Position numbers and translations under genes: made by a program
Assembly: GCA_028819075.1 (NCBI GenBank)
Contig: JAPPMM010000043.1
Location: forward strand, 248,001 to 312,000
Length of the DNA: 64,000 bases
Source of the DNA: Gammaproteobacteria bacterium
Lineage (GTDB): Bacteria; Gemmatimonadota; Gemmatimonadetes; Longimicrobiales; Gaopeijiaceae
Direction of reading: 5' to 3'
Notes under the pieces: generated by a model
Database searches by the model: none
Told to the model about the DNA's origin: nothing
The model's input: the letters and a program-made list of their open reading frames with translations, nothing else
Part shown: piece by piece, positions 20,729 through 27,984 of the stretch
How the letters are laid out: each line of letters opens with the position of its first letter
How positions within the stretch are numbered: position 1 is the stretch's first letter

Positions 20729-22327
20729 TCACGCGAAGAACCCGTGCAGGAACCAGCGGGGCAGGGCGGCGGGGTCGCGGGACCGCTCGCAGAAGAGCCA
20801 GTAGCGCCGCCCTTCCTCGTCTTCGGCCAGGTAGTAGTCGCGGGAAGGGGCGTCCTCCAGCCACCATTCGCACTCCAGCCGCTCGGGCCCCTCGGCCGCG
20901 CACAGCCTGTGCCTCCGTCCGCGCCAGCGGAAGAAGGCCGGCGCACCCACGGGCTCCACTCCGCCGGATTCGCGGGCTACGGCCTCCACCCGTTCCGGGG
21001 GAGACAGCAGCCGGAGCGGCCGGCAGCGCCCCCCCGGCCAGTCCGGGCCTTGCCTCCGGGGTGCGGCCAGGGGTTCGCGGAGTTCGACCGCGCGCTCGGG
21101 CAGCCAGCTCTGGCGCGGGACCGGACAGGCGACGCTTCCGAACCCGAAGCGGTTCCCCAGCCGGTCGAGGAGGGCGGCCAGCTCCTCGCGACCGCCCGCT
21201 CCGTTCTTTCCTCCGGTCCATCCGCCACGTCCCGCCGCTGCCGCTTCGGCCTGCGCGAACCAGTCCTCCTGCTCCTCCTCGACGACCTCGACCACCTCGG
21301 CGGACAACACCATCTCCTCGATGCCGAAACCCGGGTTGATCCGCTCCAGCTTCCCCGCGAACAGGTTCATCAGGAGCCTTGAGCGGCGCAGAGGCCGGCT
21401 GGTACCCGCCACCAGAACGGAACGCGCTCCATCTCCCCGGTGGCAGACGAGCCGCATGCGCCGCACGCCCTCGCCTGCCCGGCTCAGGTTCCGGCACAGC
21501 TCCTCCAGCAGGGCTTCCACCGCCGCGTGGATGGCGTCCACTGTCGAGATCGGCTCCGCAAAGGCACGGCGTGCCTCGCGCGGAGGCGGAGGCGGAAGAG
21601 AGATGACCGGCTCTTCGACGAAGCCGAGGGCCTGTTCCAGGCGGCGGCGCGGGGCGGGGCCGAACCTCTTCGCCAGCGCCCCGGGGTCGAAGGGGTAGAG
21701 GGCTCCGATCCTGTCCAGGCCGAAGGAGGCCAGCGCTTCCACGACATCGGCTTCGAGCCGCAGTGCGGCGACGGGGAGCCCGGCCAGCGCCTCCTTCACC
21801 TCGTCCGGACCCGTGGACCGGGACACGATGGCCCCGGACTCCTCGCCGTGGCGGGCCAGCGCCCAGGCCGCCCCGGGCGTGCCGGCGAGCGCCAGCCGAG
21901 AGGTGAGCCCCAGCCCCCCCAGCCCCGCCCCCAGTGCCGTCATCAGCGCCACTTCGCCGCCATGGAGATGCGTGCACCCCCCGACATCGAGGAAGAGCCC
22001 GTCCGCGCCGGCCGGCATGACCCGGGGGGTGAAGCCGTCCGCCCACCGGGCCAGCCGCTTCAGCGCATGGGCGTCGGCGGCCGGATCGGCCGGGTGGGCG
22101 ATCACATCGGGCACGATGGCCCGCCCGTCGGCCAGGGGCATGCCCGGCGCCAGCCCCGCCTCCGCCGCGCGCGGGTTGACCGCCTCGATCACCAGCCGCC
22201 CCCGCTGCTCGCCGATGGTCGCGAAGGGTCGGGTGCGTGCCTCGGGACAGCGCCAGGCCAGCCTCTCCGCCGGCCACCAGGGGAACCAGGCGGCGACAAT
22301 GCGGCGGGGGGTGGAAAAAACGCCCAT
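20729..22327 (-). CDS. imuB: ImuB, catalytically inactive Y-family polymerase homologue
   Basis: A 532-residue member of the ImuB family, which links the DnaE2 polymerase to the sliding clamp during mutagenic repair. The N-terminus is IVAAWFPWWPAERLAWR, where active Y-family polymerases would have a D-x-D pattern, so it should lack polymerase activity, as is usual for ImuB. The Y-family palm and fingers follow (VNPRAAEAGLAPGMPLADGR, DGLFLDVGGCTHLHGGE). The C-terminal part ends ALPRWFLHGFFA with the ImuB-type DYYLAEDEEGRRYWLFCERS. It starts at ATG 22327, 15 nt after imuA, so translation of the two is probably coupled. Confidence 0.93.
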   Translation of the reverse strand: MGVFSTPRRIVAAWFPWWPAERLAWRCPEARTRPFATIGEQRGRLVIEAVNPRAAEAGLAPGMPLADGRAIVPDVIAHPADPAADAHALKRLARWADGFTPRVMPAGADGLFLDVGGCTHLHGGEVALMTALGAGLGGLGLTSRLALAGTPGAAWALARHGEESGAIVSRSTGPDEVKEALAGLPVAALRLEADVVEALASFGLDRIGALYPFDPGALAKRFGPAPRRRLEQALGFVEEPVISLPPPPPREARRAFAEPISTVDAIHAAVEALLEELCRNLSRAGEGVRRMRLVCHRGDGARSVLVAGTSRPLRRSRLLMNLFAGKLERINPGFGIEEMVLSAEVVEVVEEEQEDWFAQAEAAAAGRGGWTGGKNGAGGREELAALLDRLGNRFGFGSVACPVPRQSWLPERAVELREPLAAPRRQGPDWPGGRCRPLRLLSPPERVEAVARESGGVEPVGAPAFFRWRGRRHRLCAAEGPERLECEWWLEDAPSRDYYLAEDEEGRRYWLFCERSRDPAALPRWFLHGFFA

Positions 22328-22342
22328 TGGCCTGGGGTCGGG

Positions 22343-23068
22343 TCAGCCGGCGCGGCGCGAAAGATCACGGGCGGCCGCGGAAGGCACCGGAGCCGCAAAT
22401 GGCAGGACGCGCCACCCATCGTCGTCCCACCCCACCACCCAGCACCACGGTCTCCCTCCCCGACAGTGCAGCACCTCCACGCGCCACCGGGCCATCCCGG
22501 CACCCGGAACGGTGGTGACCCGCCACCGGCTGTCGGCCGTGGGAACCCTCACCCGTCCCCTCCGCTCCCTTTTCGCCCTGGGCCACAGCACCAGCCCGGG
22601 CACCCCCGAGCCTTCGGCCGCCAGCATCAGGCGCCGGGAGGCTGCCCGGTCGAGAGTGTCCACCTCCGCCACGACCCCTCTCAGGGCCCGGCAGCGCAGC
22701 GCCTCCTCCATGGCCCACAGCATGTCGGCCCGCCGCCGCAGCCCCGAAGCGACCAGCAGCCGTCCCGGCTCGATCCCGTACCGGACCAGCCCCGGCAGAT
22801 AGAGGTCATCCCCGCGCGCCAGCCACATGAGCGGCCCCGGTGCCCTGTCGGCACGGGCCAGGAGGACGGCGCAGAAGCCGGTCGCGGCCTGGTCCCCGCC
22901 GATCTCGTGAACGCACCCCGCGCGCAGTCCGCCTCCGGGCAGGACGCCATCGATTTCCGGGATGCCCAGCGACAGGGCCACCCCCGCTTCGCCCGGAATC
23001 TCGATCCGGCGGATCTCCCGGCGCAGCGCCTCCAGCGCCCGCCGCTTCGTCTTCGGCACATGAGACAT
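22343..23068 (-). CDS. imuA: ImuA, RecA-like mutasome accessory protein
   Basis: A RecA/SulA-like protein of 241 residues in the imuA position. It has SLGIPEIDGVLPGGGLRAGC followed by HEIGGDQAATGFCAVLLARA, the segment where RecA has its Walker A loop. Here the GKT/S signature is not preserved, as in other ImuA proteins. MLWAMEEALRCRALRGVVAEVD resembles the RecA Walker B strand. I chose ATG 23068 because a good promoter places transcription initiation at this codon; an upstream in-frame codon at 23143 would overlap the promoter. It heads the imuA-imuB-dnaE2 operon. I saw no clear LexA box. Confidence 0.88.
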   Translation of the reverse strand: MSHVPKTKRRALEALRREIRRIEIPGEAGVALSLGIPEIDGVLPGGGLRAGCVHEIGGDQAATGFCAVLLARADRAPGPLMWLARGDDLYLPGLVRYGIEPGRLLVASGLRRRADMLWAMEEALRCRALRGVVAEVDTLDRAASRRLMLAAEGSGVPGLVLWPRAKRERRGRVRVPTADSRWRVTTVPGAGMARWRVEVLHCRGGRPWCWVVGWDDDGWRVLPFAAPVPSAAARDLSRRAG

Positions 23069-23076
23069 GGGCCGAC

Positions 23077-23106
23077 AAGATACCGAACAAAACCCGTAAG
23101 TGTCAA
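23077..23106 (-). promoter_or_regulatory. promoter of imuA-imuB-dnaE2, possibly leaderless
   Basis: On the minus strand, TTGACA (23101-23106) and TATCTT (23077-23082) are 18 bp apart. Only 8 nt separate the -10 hexamer from the imuA ATG at 23066-23068, so transcription would begin at or next to the start codon. Confidence 0.65.
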
Positions 23107-23243
23107 ACGGCGATCCCTTCTCCGCGCGTCCGAACCATCCCATCCCGGAAAGGGTAGAATGACGTGCGGCAGGGTTCTCTTCTTCGCGTATCGCACTACC
23201 GCAGGGGGAACGCCGCCAATCCCATTCTCAGGAGCTTCGGACA

Positions 23244-23921
23244 ATGTCCTCAAGGAAAAATCGTCAGCCGATATCCCTCAAACTCCTCCTCGTTCTGCTG
23301 CTCGTCCCGACCACCTTCGCGCTCACAGCCTGCGAAAGCTCTACGGAGCCGGACGGGGACCAGATGACCCAGGACGAAGCCAACGCCCTCGTGCAGGGGC
23401 TGTACGGTGGAAGCCTCCTGGCGTACGGGGGAATACTCCTCCAGGCGGATCCGGCCATGCTCACGGTCGTTCCACCTGGAGCGCCACTTCCCCTGGACGC
23501 CTCCACTCCCTGCGCCGAAGGCGGTGAAGCCGCGTTCTCGGGAAGTGCGACGATCTCCATCGACGAGGCCCGGGGTTCCCTGGAGGTGGAGCTGTCGGGC
23601 ACCCTGACCCCCAGCGGCTGCACGTTCACCGGCGGCGGCACCACCTTCGTCCTGGACAGCAATCCGGGTCTGGCTCAGACGGGCTCGGTCATCCTTGTGC
23701 TGGAAGACTTCAGCTTTTCCATCAGCATCACGTCTTCCGGCTCGTTCAGCTGGACGAGCGGCACCAGGTCGGGCAGCTGCGATCTCGACAACACCATCAC
23801 CTCCGAGATCTCGATGGTCGACAGCGCCCTCAGCGGCGCCATCCCGACCGCGACCATCACTGGCTCCGTATGCGGCCTCAGCGTCAACCGTGACATCGAA
23901 CTGACCGCCGTGACCTCCTGA
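23244..23921 (+). CDS. secreted lipoprotein of unknown function
   Basis: A 225-residue predicted lipoprotein not assigned to a family. The signal peptide has a KLLLVLLLVPTTFALTAC lipobox with the lipid-modified Cys at about residue 30. The mature part is beta-rich and low in charge, with repeated Ser/Thr/Gly stretches (GSATISIDEARGSLEVELSG, SISITSSGSFSWTSG) and three further Cys that may form disulfides. The ATG at 23244 has a CAGGAG ribosome site 12 nt upstream. It is divergent from imuA and stands alone. Confidence 0.8.
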   Translation: MSSRKNRQPISLKLLLVLLLVPTTFALTACESSTEPDGDQMTQDEANALVQGLYGGSLLAYGGILLQADPAMLTVVPPGAPLPLDASTPCAEGGEAAFSGSATISIDEARGSLEVELSGTLTPSGCTFTGGGTTFVLDSNPGLAQTGSVILVLEDFSFSISITSSGSFSWTSGTRSGSCDLDNTITSEISMVDSALSGAIPTATITGSVCGLSVNRDIELTAVTS

Positions 23922-23958
23922 GCCGCGAAAGCCAACCCCGTCAAGGGGAGGCCTCCGC

Positions 23959-23987
23959 TTGCAATATATCGAAGATCGAAATATCGT
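23959..23987 (+). promoter_or_regulatory. promoter of the PadR operon
   Basis: TTGCAA (23959-23964), a 17-bp spacer and TATCGT (23982-23987) stand in a locally AT-rich island 57 bp upstream of the ATG at 24044. The -10 hexamer sits inside the inverted repeats described at 23964-23998. Confidence 0.5.
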
Positions 23988-23998
23988 GATGCGATATT
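23964..23998. promoter_or_regulatory. two overlapping inverted repeats, candidate PadR operator
   Basis: Perfect repeat AATATCG-N5-CGATATT occupies 23980-23998. An overlapping imperfect repeat, ATATATCGA-N3-TCGAAATAT, occupies 23964-23984 with 8 of 9 positions paired. Both cover the -10 region of the promoter that drives a PadR gene, as expected for autoregulation. Binding by this PadR is inference. Confidence 0.5.
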
Positions 23999-24043
23999 AC
24001 AGTCGTCGATAGCTTGCCCTGCCAGGGAGGAGGCCCCGAGATA

Positions 24044-25270
24044 ATGCACAAGCGAACGCGTTCCAAGCAGCCAGGCGACGCCATGCGTCACCATCCGTCT
24101 CGAACCGGCATTCAATGGGTCGTCGCCTTGCTGATGCTGACAACCAGTTCGTGCGACCCGGCACGCCGTGACACCCAAGCCGCGCCTGCGCGCGATTCTG
24201 CAGGCGTGACCATCATCGACAACGACGGCCCCGATGAAATGCTTGGCATCCGAGCCATGCAAACAGTCGATCTCATCCCCCCGGACAGCGCACTCACGGC
24301 GGTTCCGTGGGGTGTGGCCGCGGATCCGATGACAAGCCGGATCTACGTGGCGGACTGGACAGGGCAGAGAGTCGTGGCATTCGACGCTTCGGGAGCCTAC
24401 GCGGACAGCTACGGACGCGAGGGGGACGGACCCGGAGAGTTTCAGAACCCATCTGCGGTCCACATGGACCCGCGCGGAGTTCTGACTGTCTGGGATGCCG
24501 GCCGGCAGATGCTGAGCAGCTGGTCGAACGAGGGAGAACTTCTGAACGAGCAGCGCCCGGAACTGACCTATTGGGGCCCGGGATTCGCGATGGGAAGCGA
24601 TTGGCTCGCCACGGTGACGAGTTCCACTTCCGGGACGGTCACCGAGCAGCGACTCGTTGTTGGGAGAGGACAGACCACGACGACGCTGCACGAAGTCCCG
24701 ATGGAACTGGCGGTCATGGAGTTCGGCGGCGGATCCTTTCCGGGACCCAAAGTGCTGGCTCCATCGGTTATCTGGACGCACAGGGGAGACTCCATCCTCT
24801 TCCTGAACGGGCCAGGCTACCGTATCGACAAGCATGCCGGTGGTTCGGTGGTGGCGAGCATCCGGCGGTCTGTGGATCCGATCGAGGTTACGACGCAGAT
24901 GGCCGTGAGGGGTGCGGAGTTCGGTGCCGGTCCCTACGGAAGTTTCATGCGGCGCTTCGGGCTGGAGGCGGAGGATATCGTGAACGCGGTCGGATACGAG
25001 GAACGAGTTTCGCCCGTTCTGGCAACGGTCGCAGCTCCCGGAGGCCAGCTCTGGGTGACCCGCACCACCGACGGAATGACGCCTCGCTTCATCGACATCT
25101 TCGACTCCTCGGGAGAGTACACGGGCTCTTTCGAGGCACCCGCGGTTCCGGTTGCGTTTCCGTCCGACTCGGTCTTCGCGGGTCTTCGGTTGGAGGACAC
25201 CGGAGAGACGATCATTTCGCTATACCGCTTGGTCGACGTGGATTCCCAAAGGAGGCAAAGCCAGTCATGA
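24044..25270 (+). CDS. 6-bladed beta-propeller lipoprotein
   Basis: A secreted protein of 408 residues starting at ATG 24044 (ribosome site GGAGG 11 nt upstream). The lipobox MLTTSSC places a lipidated Cys near residue 37. The body has NHL/6-bladed propeller strands: GVAADPMTSRIYVADWTGQR with VVAFDASGAYADSYGREGDG, then GEFQNPSAVHMDPRGVLTVW. Such propellers usually bind ligands or partner proteins on the cell surface; no enzymatic residue is evident. Its last codons overlap the PadR start by four bases, so it is the first gene of a five-gene operon. Confidence 0.75.
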   Translation: MHKRTRSKQPGDAMRHHPSRTGIQWVVALLMLTTSSCDPARRDTQAAPARDSAGVTIIDNDGPDEMLGIRAMQTVDLIPPDSALTAVPWGVAADPMTSRIYVADWTGQRVVAFDASGAYADSYGREGDGPGEFQNPSAVHMDPRGVLTVWDAGRQMLSSWSNEGELLNEQRPELTYWGPGFAMGSDWLATVTSSTSGTVTEQRLVVGRGQTTTTLHEVPMELAVMEFGGGSFPGPKVLAPSVIWTHRGDSILFLNGPGYRIDKHAGGSVVASIRRSVDPIEVTTQMAVRGAEFGAGPYGSFMRRFGLEAEDIVNAVGYEERVSPVLATVAAPGGQLWVTRTTDGMTPRFIDIFDSSGEYTGSFEAPAVPVAFPSDSVFAGLRLEDTGETIISLYRLVDVDSQRRQSQS

Positions 25271-25638
25271 ACGAGCAAGCTCCTCCCGGCGACCAGGAAT
25301 TCGACGCGCAGGGCTTTGCCCGGGAAATCCACGAGCTGTTGGTCTTCGCTGCTCTGCGGGAGGGCCCAAGGCACGGCTACCAGATCGCCTTGGATGTGGA
25401 AGCGCACAGCAATGGGATCTTCCGGTTCCGACACGGTACCCTGTACCCGATCCTGCACCGGATGGAGGCGAATGGGCTCATCCTGGGCCGTTGGTCGAGC
25501 GGGACTGGCCGGAGGAGGAAGGTATACTCGCTCACCGACATCGGTCGCAGGCACCTCAGCGGAGAAACGGACCGGGTTCAGGAGATCTTGTCTGGACTCA
25601 CGCGGATGCTTCGCCGTGCGCGGGAGGCCTCGGCGTGA
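25267..25638 (+). CDS. PadR-family transcriptional regulator
   Basis: A 123-residue DNA-binding protein with the PadR winged helix: LLVFAALREGPRHGYQIALD, then IFRFRHGTLYPILHRMEANG with LILGRWSSGTGRRRKVYSLT as the wing. The C-terminal helix (HLSGETDRVQEILSGLTRML) would mediate dimerisation. Its ATG overlaps the preceding stop (ATGA), with GGAGG about 12 nt upstream, and its own stop overlaps the next start (GTGA). It is likely to repress its own operon through the inverted repeats at 23964-23998. Confidence 0.92.
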   Translation: MNEQAPPGDQEFDAQGFAREIHELLVFAALREGPRHGYQIALDVEAHSNGIFRFRHGTLYPILHRMEANGLILGRWSSGTGRRRKVYSLTDIGRRHLSGETDRVQEILSGLTRMLRRAREASA

Positions 25639-26540
25639 GTGCCGAAGCTTCGCCGCGAGAGTTGTCGTCGTCGCCACGGGAATTGGCGTACGCGAAGCCA
25701 GGCGCCGATGAGAGGCCTGTCCGCCTGCGAGCATTCCTGCCAACGCTGCGCAGGCTGGACCGGGATCTGACAGTGCCCATTTCGGATCGCCTGAGGATCC
25801 TGCGCGAACTCGAGTTCGACCTCGAAGCGCTCTCGGGCGAATTCGAAGCCCGGGGCATGCCCTCGGAGAAGGCTCATGCCCGTGCACTGGTCGCGCTCGT
25901 GCCCGACGGGGCGACCCTCCGTGAACTCGACCGGCTGCACGCCTCTCACTACCGCCGGCTCACCCGCTACTTCAGCCCTGGCCGCCTGCGAACCATCGAG
26001 CGCTCGGCGCTGGTCCTGGCCACCGTAGTCGTGCTTCTCGTGGAGACTTTCCTGCTCCTGCGAGCCGACTGGCTCCGTCATGCGTCGCTCTTTCTGTGGC
26101 CGGTTCTCGGGCTGGGCGCACTCCTGTTCGCGGCCATCTTCGCTCAGTTGTTCAGGCTGTGGGTCAAGCACGACCACCAGGATCCGGCAGCGAGCTTCCG
26201 TATCATCCTGTTCCTGTCCGGCCTGACGCTCGCCACCGGCGTTTTCGGCACTCTCGCCGACTTCTTTCGGCTCGCCGGGGTTCTGGAAATCGAGCCCGAG
26301 CTGGCCCGGTTGCTCCTTCTGGATTGGTTGGGCGCGAGCTCGGTCCTGCTCTCGGTTTCGCTGCTGCTAGCCCTCGCGGGAGGGCTGGCTTGGTTTATCC
26401 CGGCACACTGGCTCGCACTCGTCTTCGGTGCACACGCCAAGCTGTTAGGCAACTCTTTACCGGAAACTCGCCTTGGGGCACCGCAGTCGCTCCACGCTAC
26501 GCACCCACACCATTCTCCATCCCCCGGAGAGCCAACATGA
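25635..26540 (+). CDS. HAAS-like domain plus TolQ-like membrane protein
   Basis: A 301-residue protein starting at GTG 25635 (overlap GTGA with padR; GGGAGG ribosome site). Residues about 40-115 form a helical domain (LRILRELEFDLEALSGEFEA, RGMPSEKAHARALVALVPDG) that resembles the HAAS/permease-prefix domains found beside PadR genes. Four hydrophobic segments follow. The last two (RIILFLSGLTLATGVFGTLA and SSVLLSVSLLLALAGGLAWF) align with the protein encoded by the next gene. I infer that it senses an envelope condition and acts with PadR; no ligand can be named. Confidence 0.6.
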   Translation: MSAEASPRELSSSPRELAYAKPGADERPVRLRAFLPTLRRLDRDLTVPISDRLRILRELEFDLEALSGEFEARGMPSEKAHARALVALVPDGATLRELDRLHASHYRRLTRYFSPGRLRTIERSALVLATVVVLLVETFLLLRADWLRHASLFLWPVLGLGALLFAAIFAQLFRLWVKHDHQDPAASFRIILFLSGLTLATGVFGTLADFFRLAGVLEIEPELARLLLLDWLGASSVLLSVSLLLALAGGLAWFIPAHWLALVFGAHAKLLGNSLPETRLGAPQSLHATHPHHSPSPGEPT

Positions 26541-26938
26541 CCGCGATGGAAGCCTTCGAAGCCCTCGGCATCATCCGCTGGCCCATCACCTTCTCGCTGC
26601 TGGCCATCGTCGCACTGGCGCAGTGGTCGCTCCAGCTTGTACGGCCAAGCGCCATGCCGGATCGGCACGCCAAGACCTGGATCGATTCCATCCTGTTCTG
26701 GGGAGGATTTGCCGCCATCAGCGGCGTGCTGGGCACGCTGGTCGGCATTATCACCGCCGCTCAGGCTATCGAGACCATTGAGGGATTCTCAGGCACTTTG
26801 GTCTGGGGCGGCATAAAGGTCGCGCTCCTCAGTTCGGCGTTCGGCACCCTGGTTCTGGCCATTGCTTCCCTTCTTTGGTTCGGGCTGCAGCTGCGCTGGC
26901 GCTTCCTCATCGCGGAACACACCGGCGATCCCGCATGA
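26537..26938 (+). CDS. miniature MotA/TolQ/ExbB-like membrane protein
   Basis: A 133-residue protein with three predicted membrane segments. The stretch SGVLGTLVGIITAAQAIETI followed by GTLVWGGIKVALLSSAFGTL matches the second and third membrane segments of TolQ/ExbB, including the GGIKVALL core shared with the full-length protein at 7877-8596. The long cytoplasmic region of standard TolQ is absent and no ExbD/TolR gene is near. Its start overlaps the previous stop and its stop overlaps the next start, both ATGA. It may be the core of a channel formed together with its upstream neighbour. Confidence 0.7.
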   Translation: MTAMEAFEALGIIRWPITFSLLAIVALAQWSLQLVRPSAMPDRHAKTWIDSILFWGGFAAISGVLGTLVGIITAAQAIETIEGFSGTLVWGGIKVALLSSAFGTLVLAIASLLWFGLQLRWRFLIAEHTGDPA

Positions 26939-27930
26939 CGTCCGTTTTGGGAGTTCACTCAGATCGACGAGTGCTGCTGCACGTAAACTCGCTGATGCTG
27001 CGGATACCGGGGTGGTTGCTGGCGGCGATTGTCGCCGCGTGCGGACCTGAGAGCGCTGACACACCAACGTCGCGGGAAGCCGCTGAGGCGGTCGCGGCCG
27101 GTGACCACCCCGGGCATCCCCCTTCCTCCAGACTCCGGGAGTTCCGCGACTGCCCCGCGTGTCCGCTGATGGTGGAGCTTCCGCCGGGCTCCTTCGTGAT
27201 GGGCCGCAACGAGGACGAAGGGTTCGAATTGGCGCCGACCCAACCTGACTGGATGGCTGCGGCAGAAACACCAGCAACCGGGGTGACGATTTCGCAGGCG
27301 TTTGCAATCGGCAAGTACGAAGTGACGTTCGCGGAGTGGGACCAGTGCGTGGAGGCCGGAGGGTGTGTGTACGAGCCCCCCGACGGCGGCTGGGGCCGGG
27401 GAGACCGTCCTGTGATCCATTTGGGGCGCCCGGACGCCGCAGAATACGTCGAGTGGCTTCGAGTAGTCACCGGGGAAGCGTATCGGCTCCCCAGCGAAGC
27501 GGAATGGGAGTATGCGGCCCGCGGCGGAACACCCACGGCACGGTGGTGGGGAGAGGAGTTGGATTCGGGAAGGGCTGTGTGCATGGGCTGTGGCAGCGAA
27601 TGGGACGAACTTTCCACGGTGCCGGTAGGGACGTTCCCTGCGAATCCGTTCGGATTGCATGACATGCTTGGGAACGTCGCCGAATGGGTGGCAGACTGCT
27701 GGAACGATACGCACGCAGGCAATCCGGGTGATGGATCGGCGCGTGAGGAGGACTCTCCCTGGTGGAGAGGCAACGTGTGCGAACGACCCGTCGTCAGGGG
27801 TGGCTCGTTTGATTACTACCCTTGGACCGTAAGGGCAGCGCACCGTAGCTACTACTGGCCTGGGCCATGGACCAATCGGGATAGCGACAGCAGGGGTTTT
27901 CGCGTGGCTCGATCCATACCGGCGGGCTGA
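26935..27930 (+). CDS. SUMF1/FGE-like lipoprotein
   Basis: A 331-residue formylglycine-generating-enzyme-like (SUMF1) domain protein with an export signal (GWLLAAIVAAC lipobox). A later ATG at 26995 would give a shorter signal and is also possible. Domain marks are PPGSFVMGRNEDEGFE, ITFAEWDQC-like IGKYEVTFAEWDQCVEAGGC, YRLPSEAEWEYAARGGTPTA, GLHDMLGNVAEWVADCW and VVRGGSFDYYPWTVRAAHRS. The active-site Cys pair of true FGE, expected just after RGGSW, is missing (DYYPWTVRAA instead), so sulfatase activation is unlikely. It is more probably a binding or structural module. It is the last gene of the PadR operon. Confidence 0.8.
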   Translation: MTSVLGVHSDRRVLLHVNSLMLRIPGWLLAAIVAACGPESADTPTSREAAEAVAAGDHPGHPPSSRLREFRDCPACPLMVELPPGSFVMGRNEDEGFELAPTQPDWMAAAETPATGVTISQAFAIGKYEVTFAEWDQCVEAGGCVYEPPDGGWGRGDRPVIHLGRPDAAEYVEWLRVVTGEAYRLPSEAEWEYAARGGTPTARWWGEELDSGRAVCMGCGSEWDELSTVPVGTFPANPFGLHDMLGNVAEWVADCWNDTHAGNPGDGSAREEDSPWWRGNVCERPVVRGGSFDYYPWTVRAAHRSYYWPGPWTNRDSDSRGFRVARSIPAG

Positions 27931-27984
27931 ACCAACCCGGACCTCTCCTCCCCGCGGACGACAGGTCGTCGTGAGAAGAACGCC

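Noticed and set aside
17451-22277. A 1608-codon open frame on the minus strand
   Set aside because: Only the part from 20648 downward is DnaE2; the upstream part is a non-coding frame across imuB, whose own frame carries the conserved protein.
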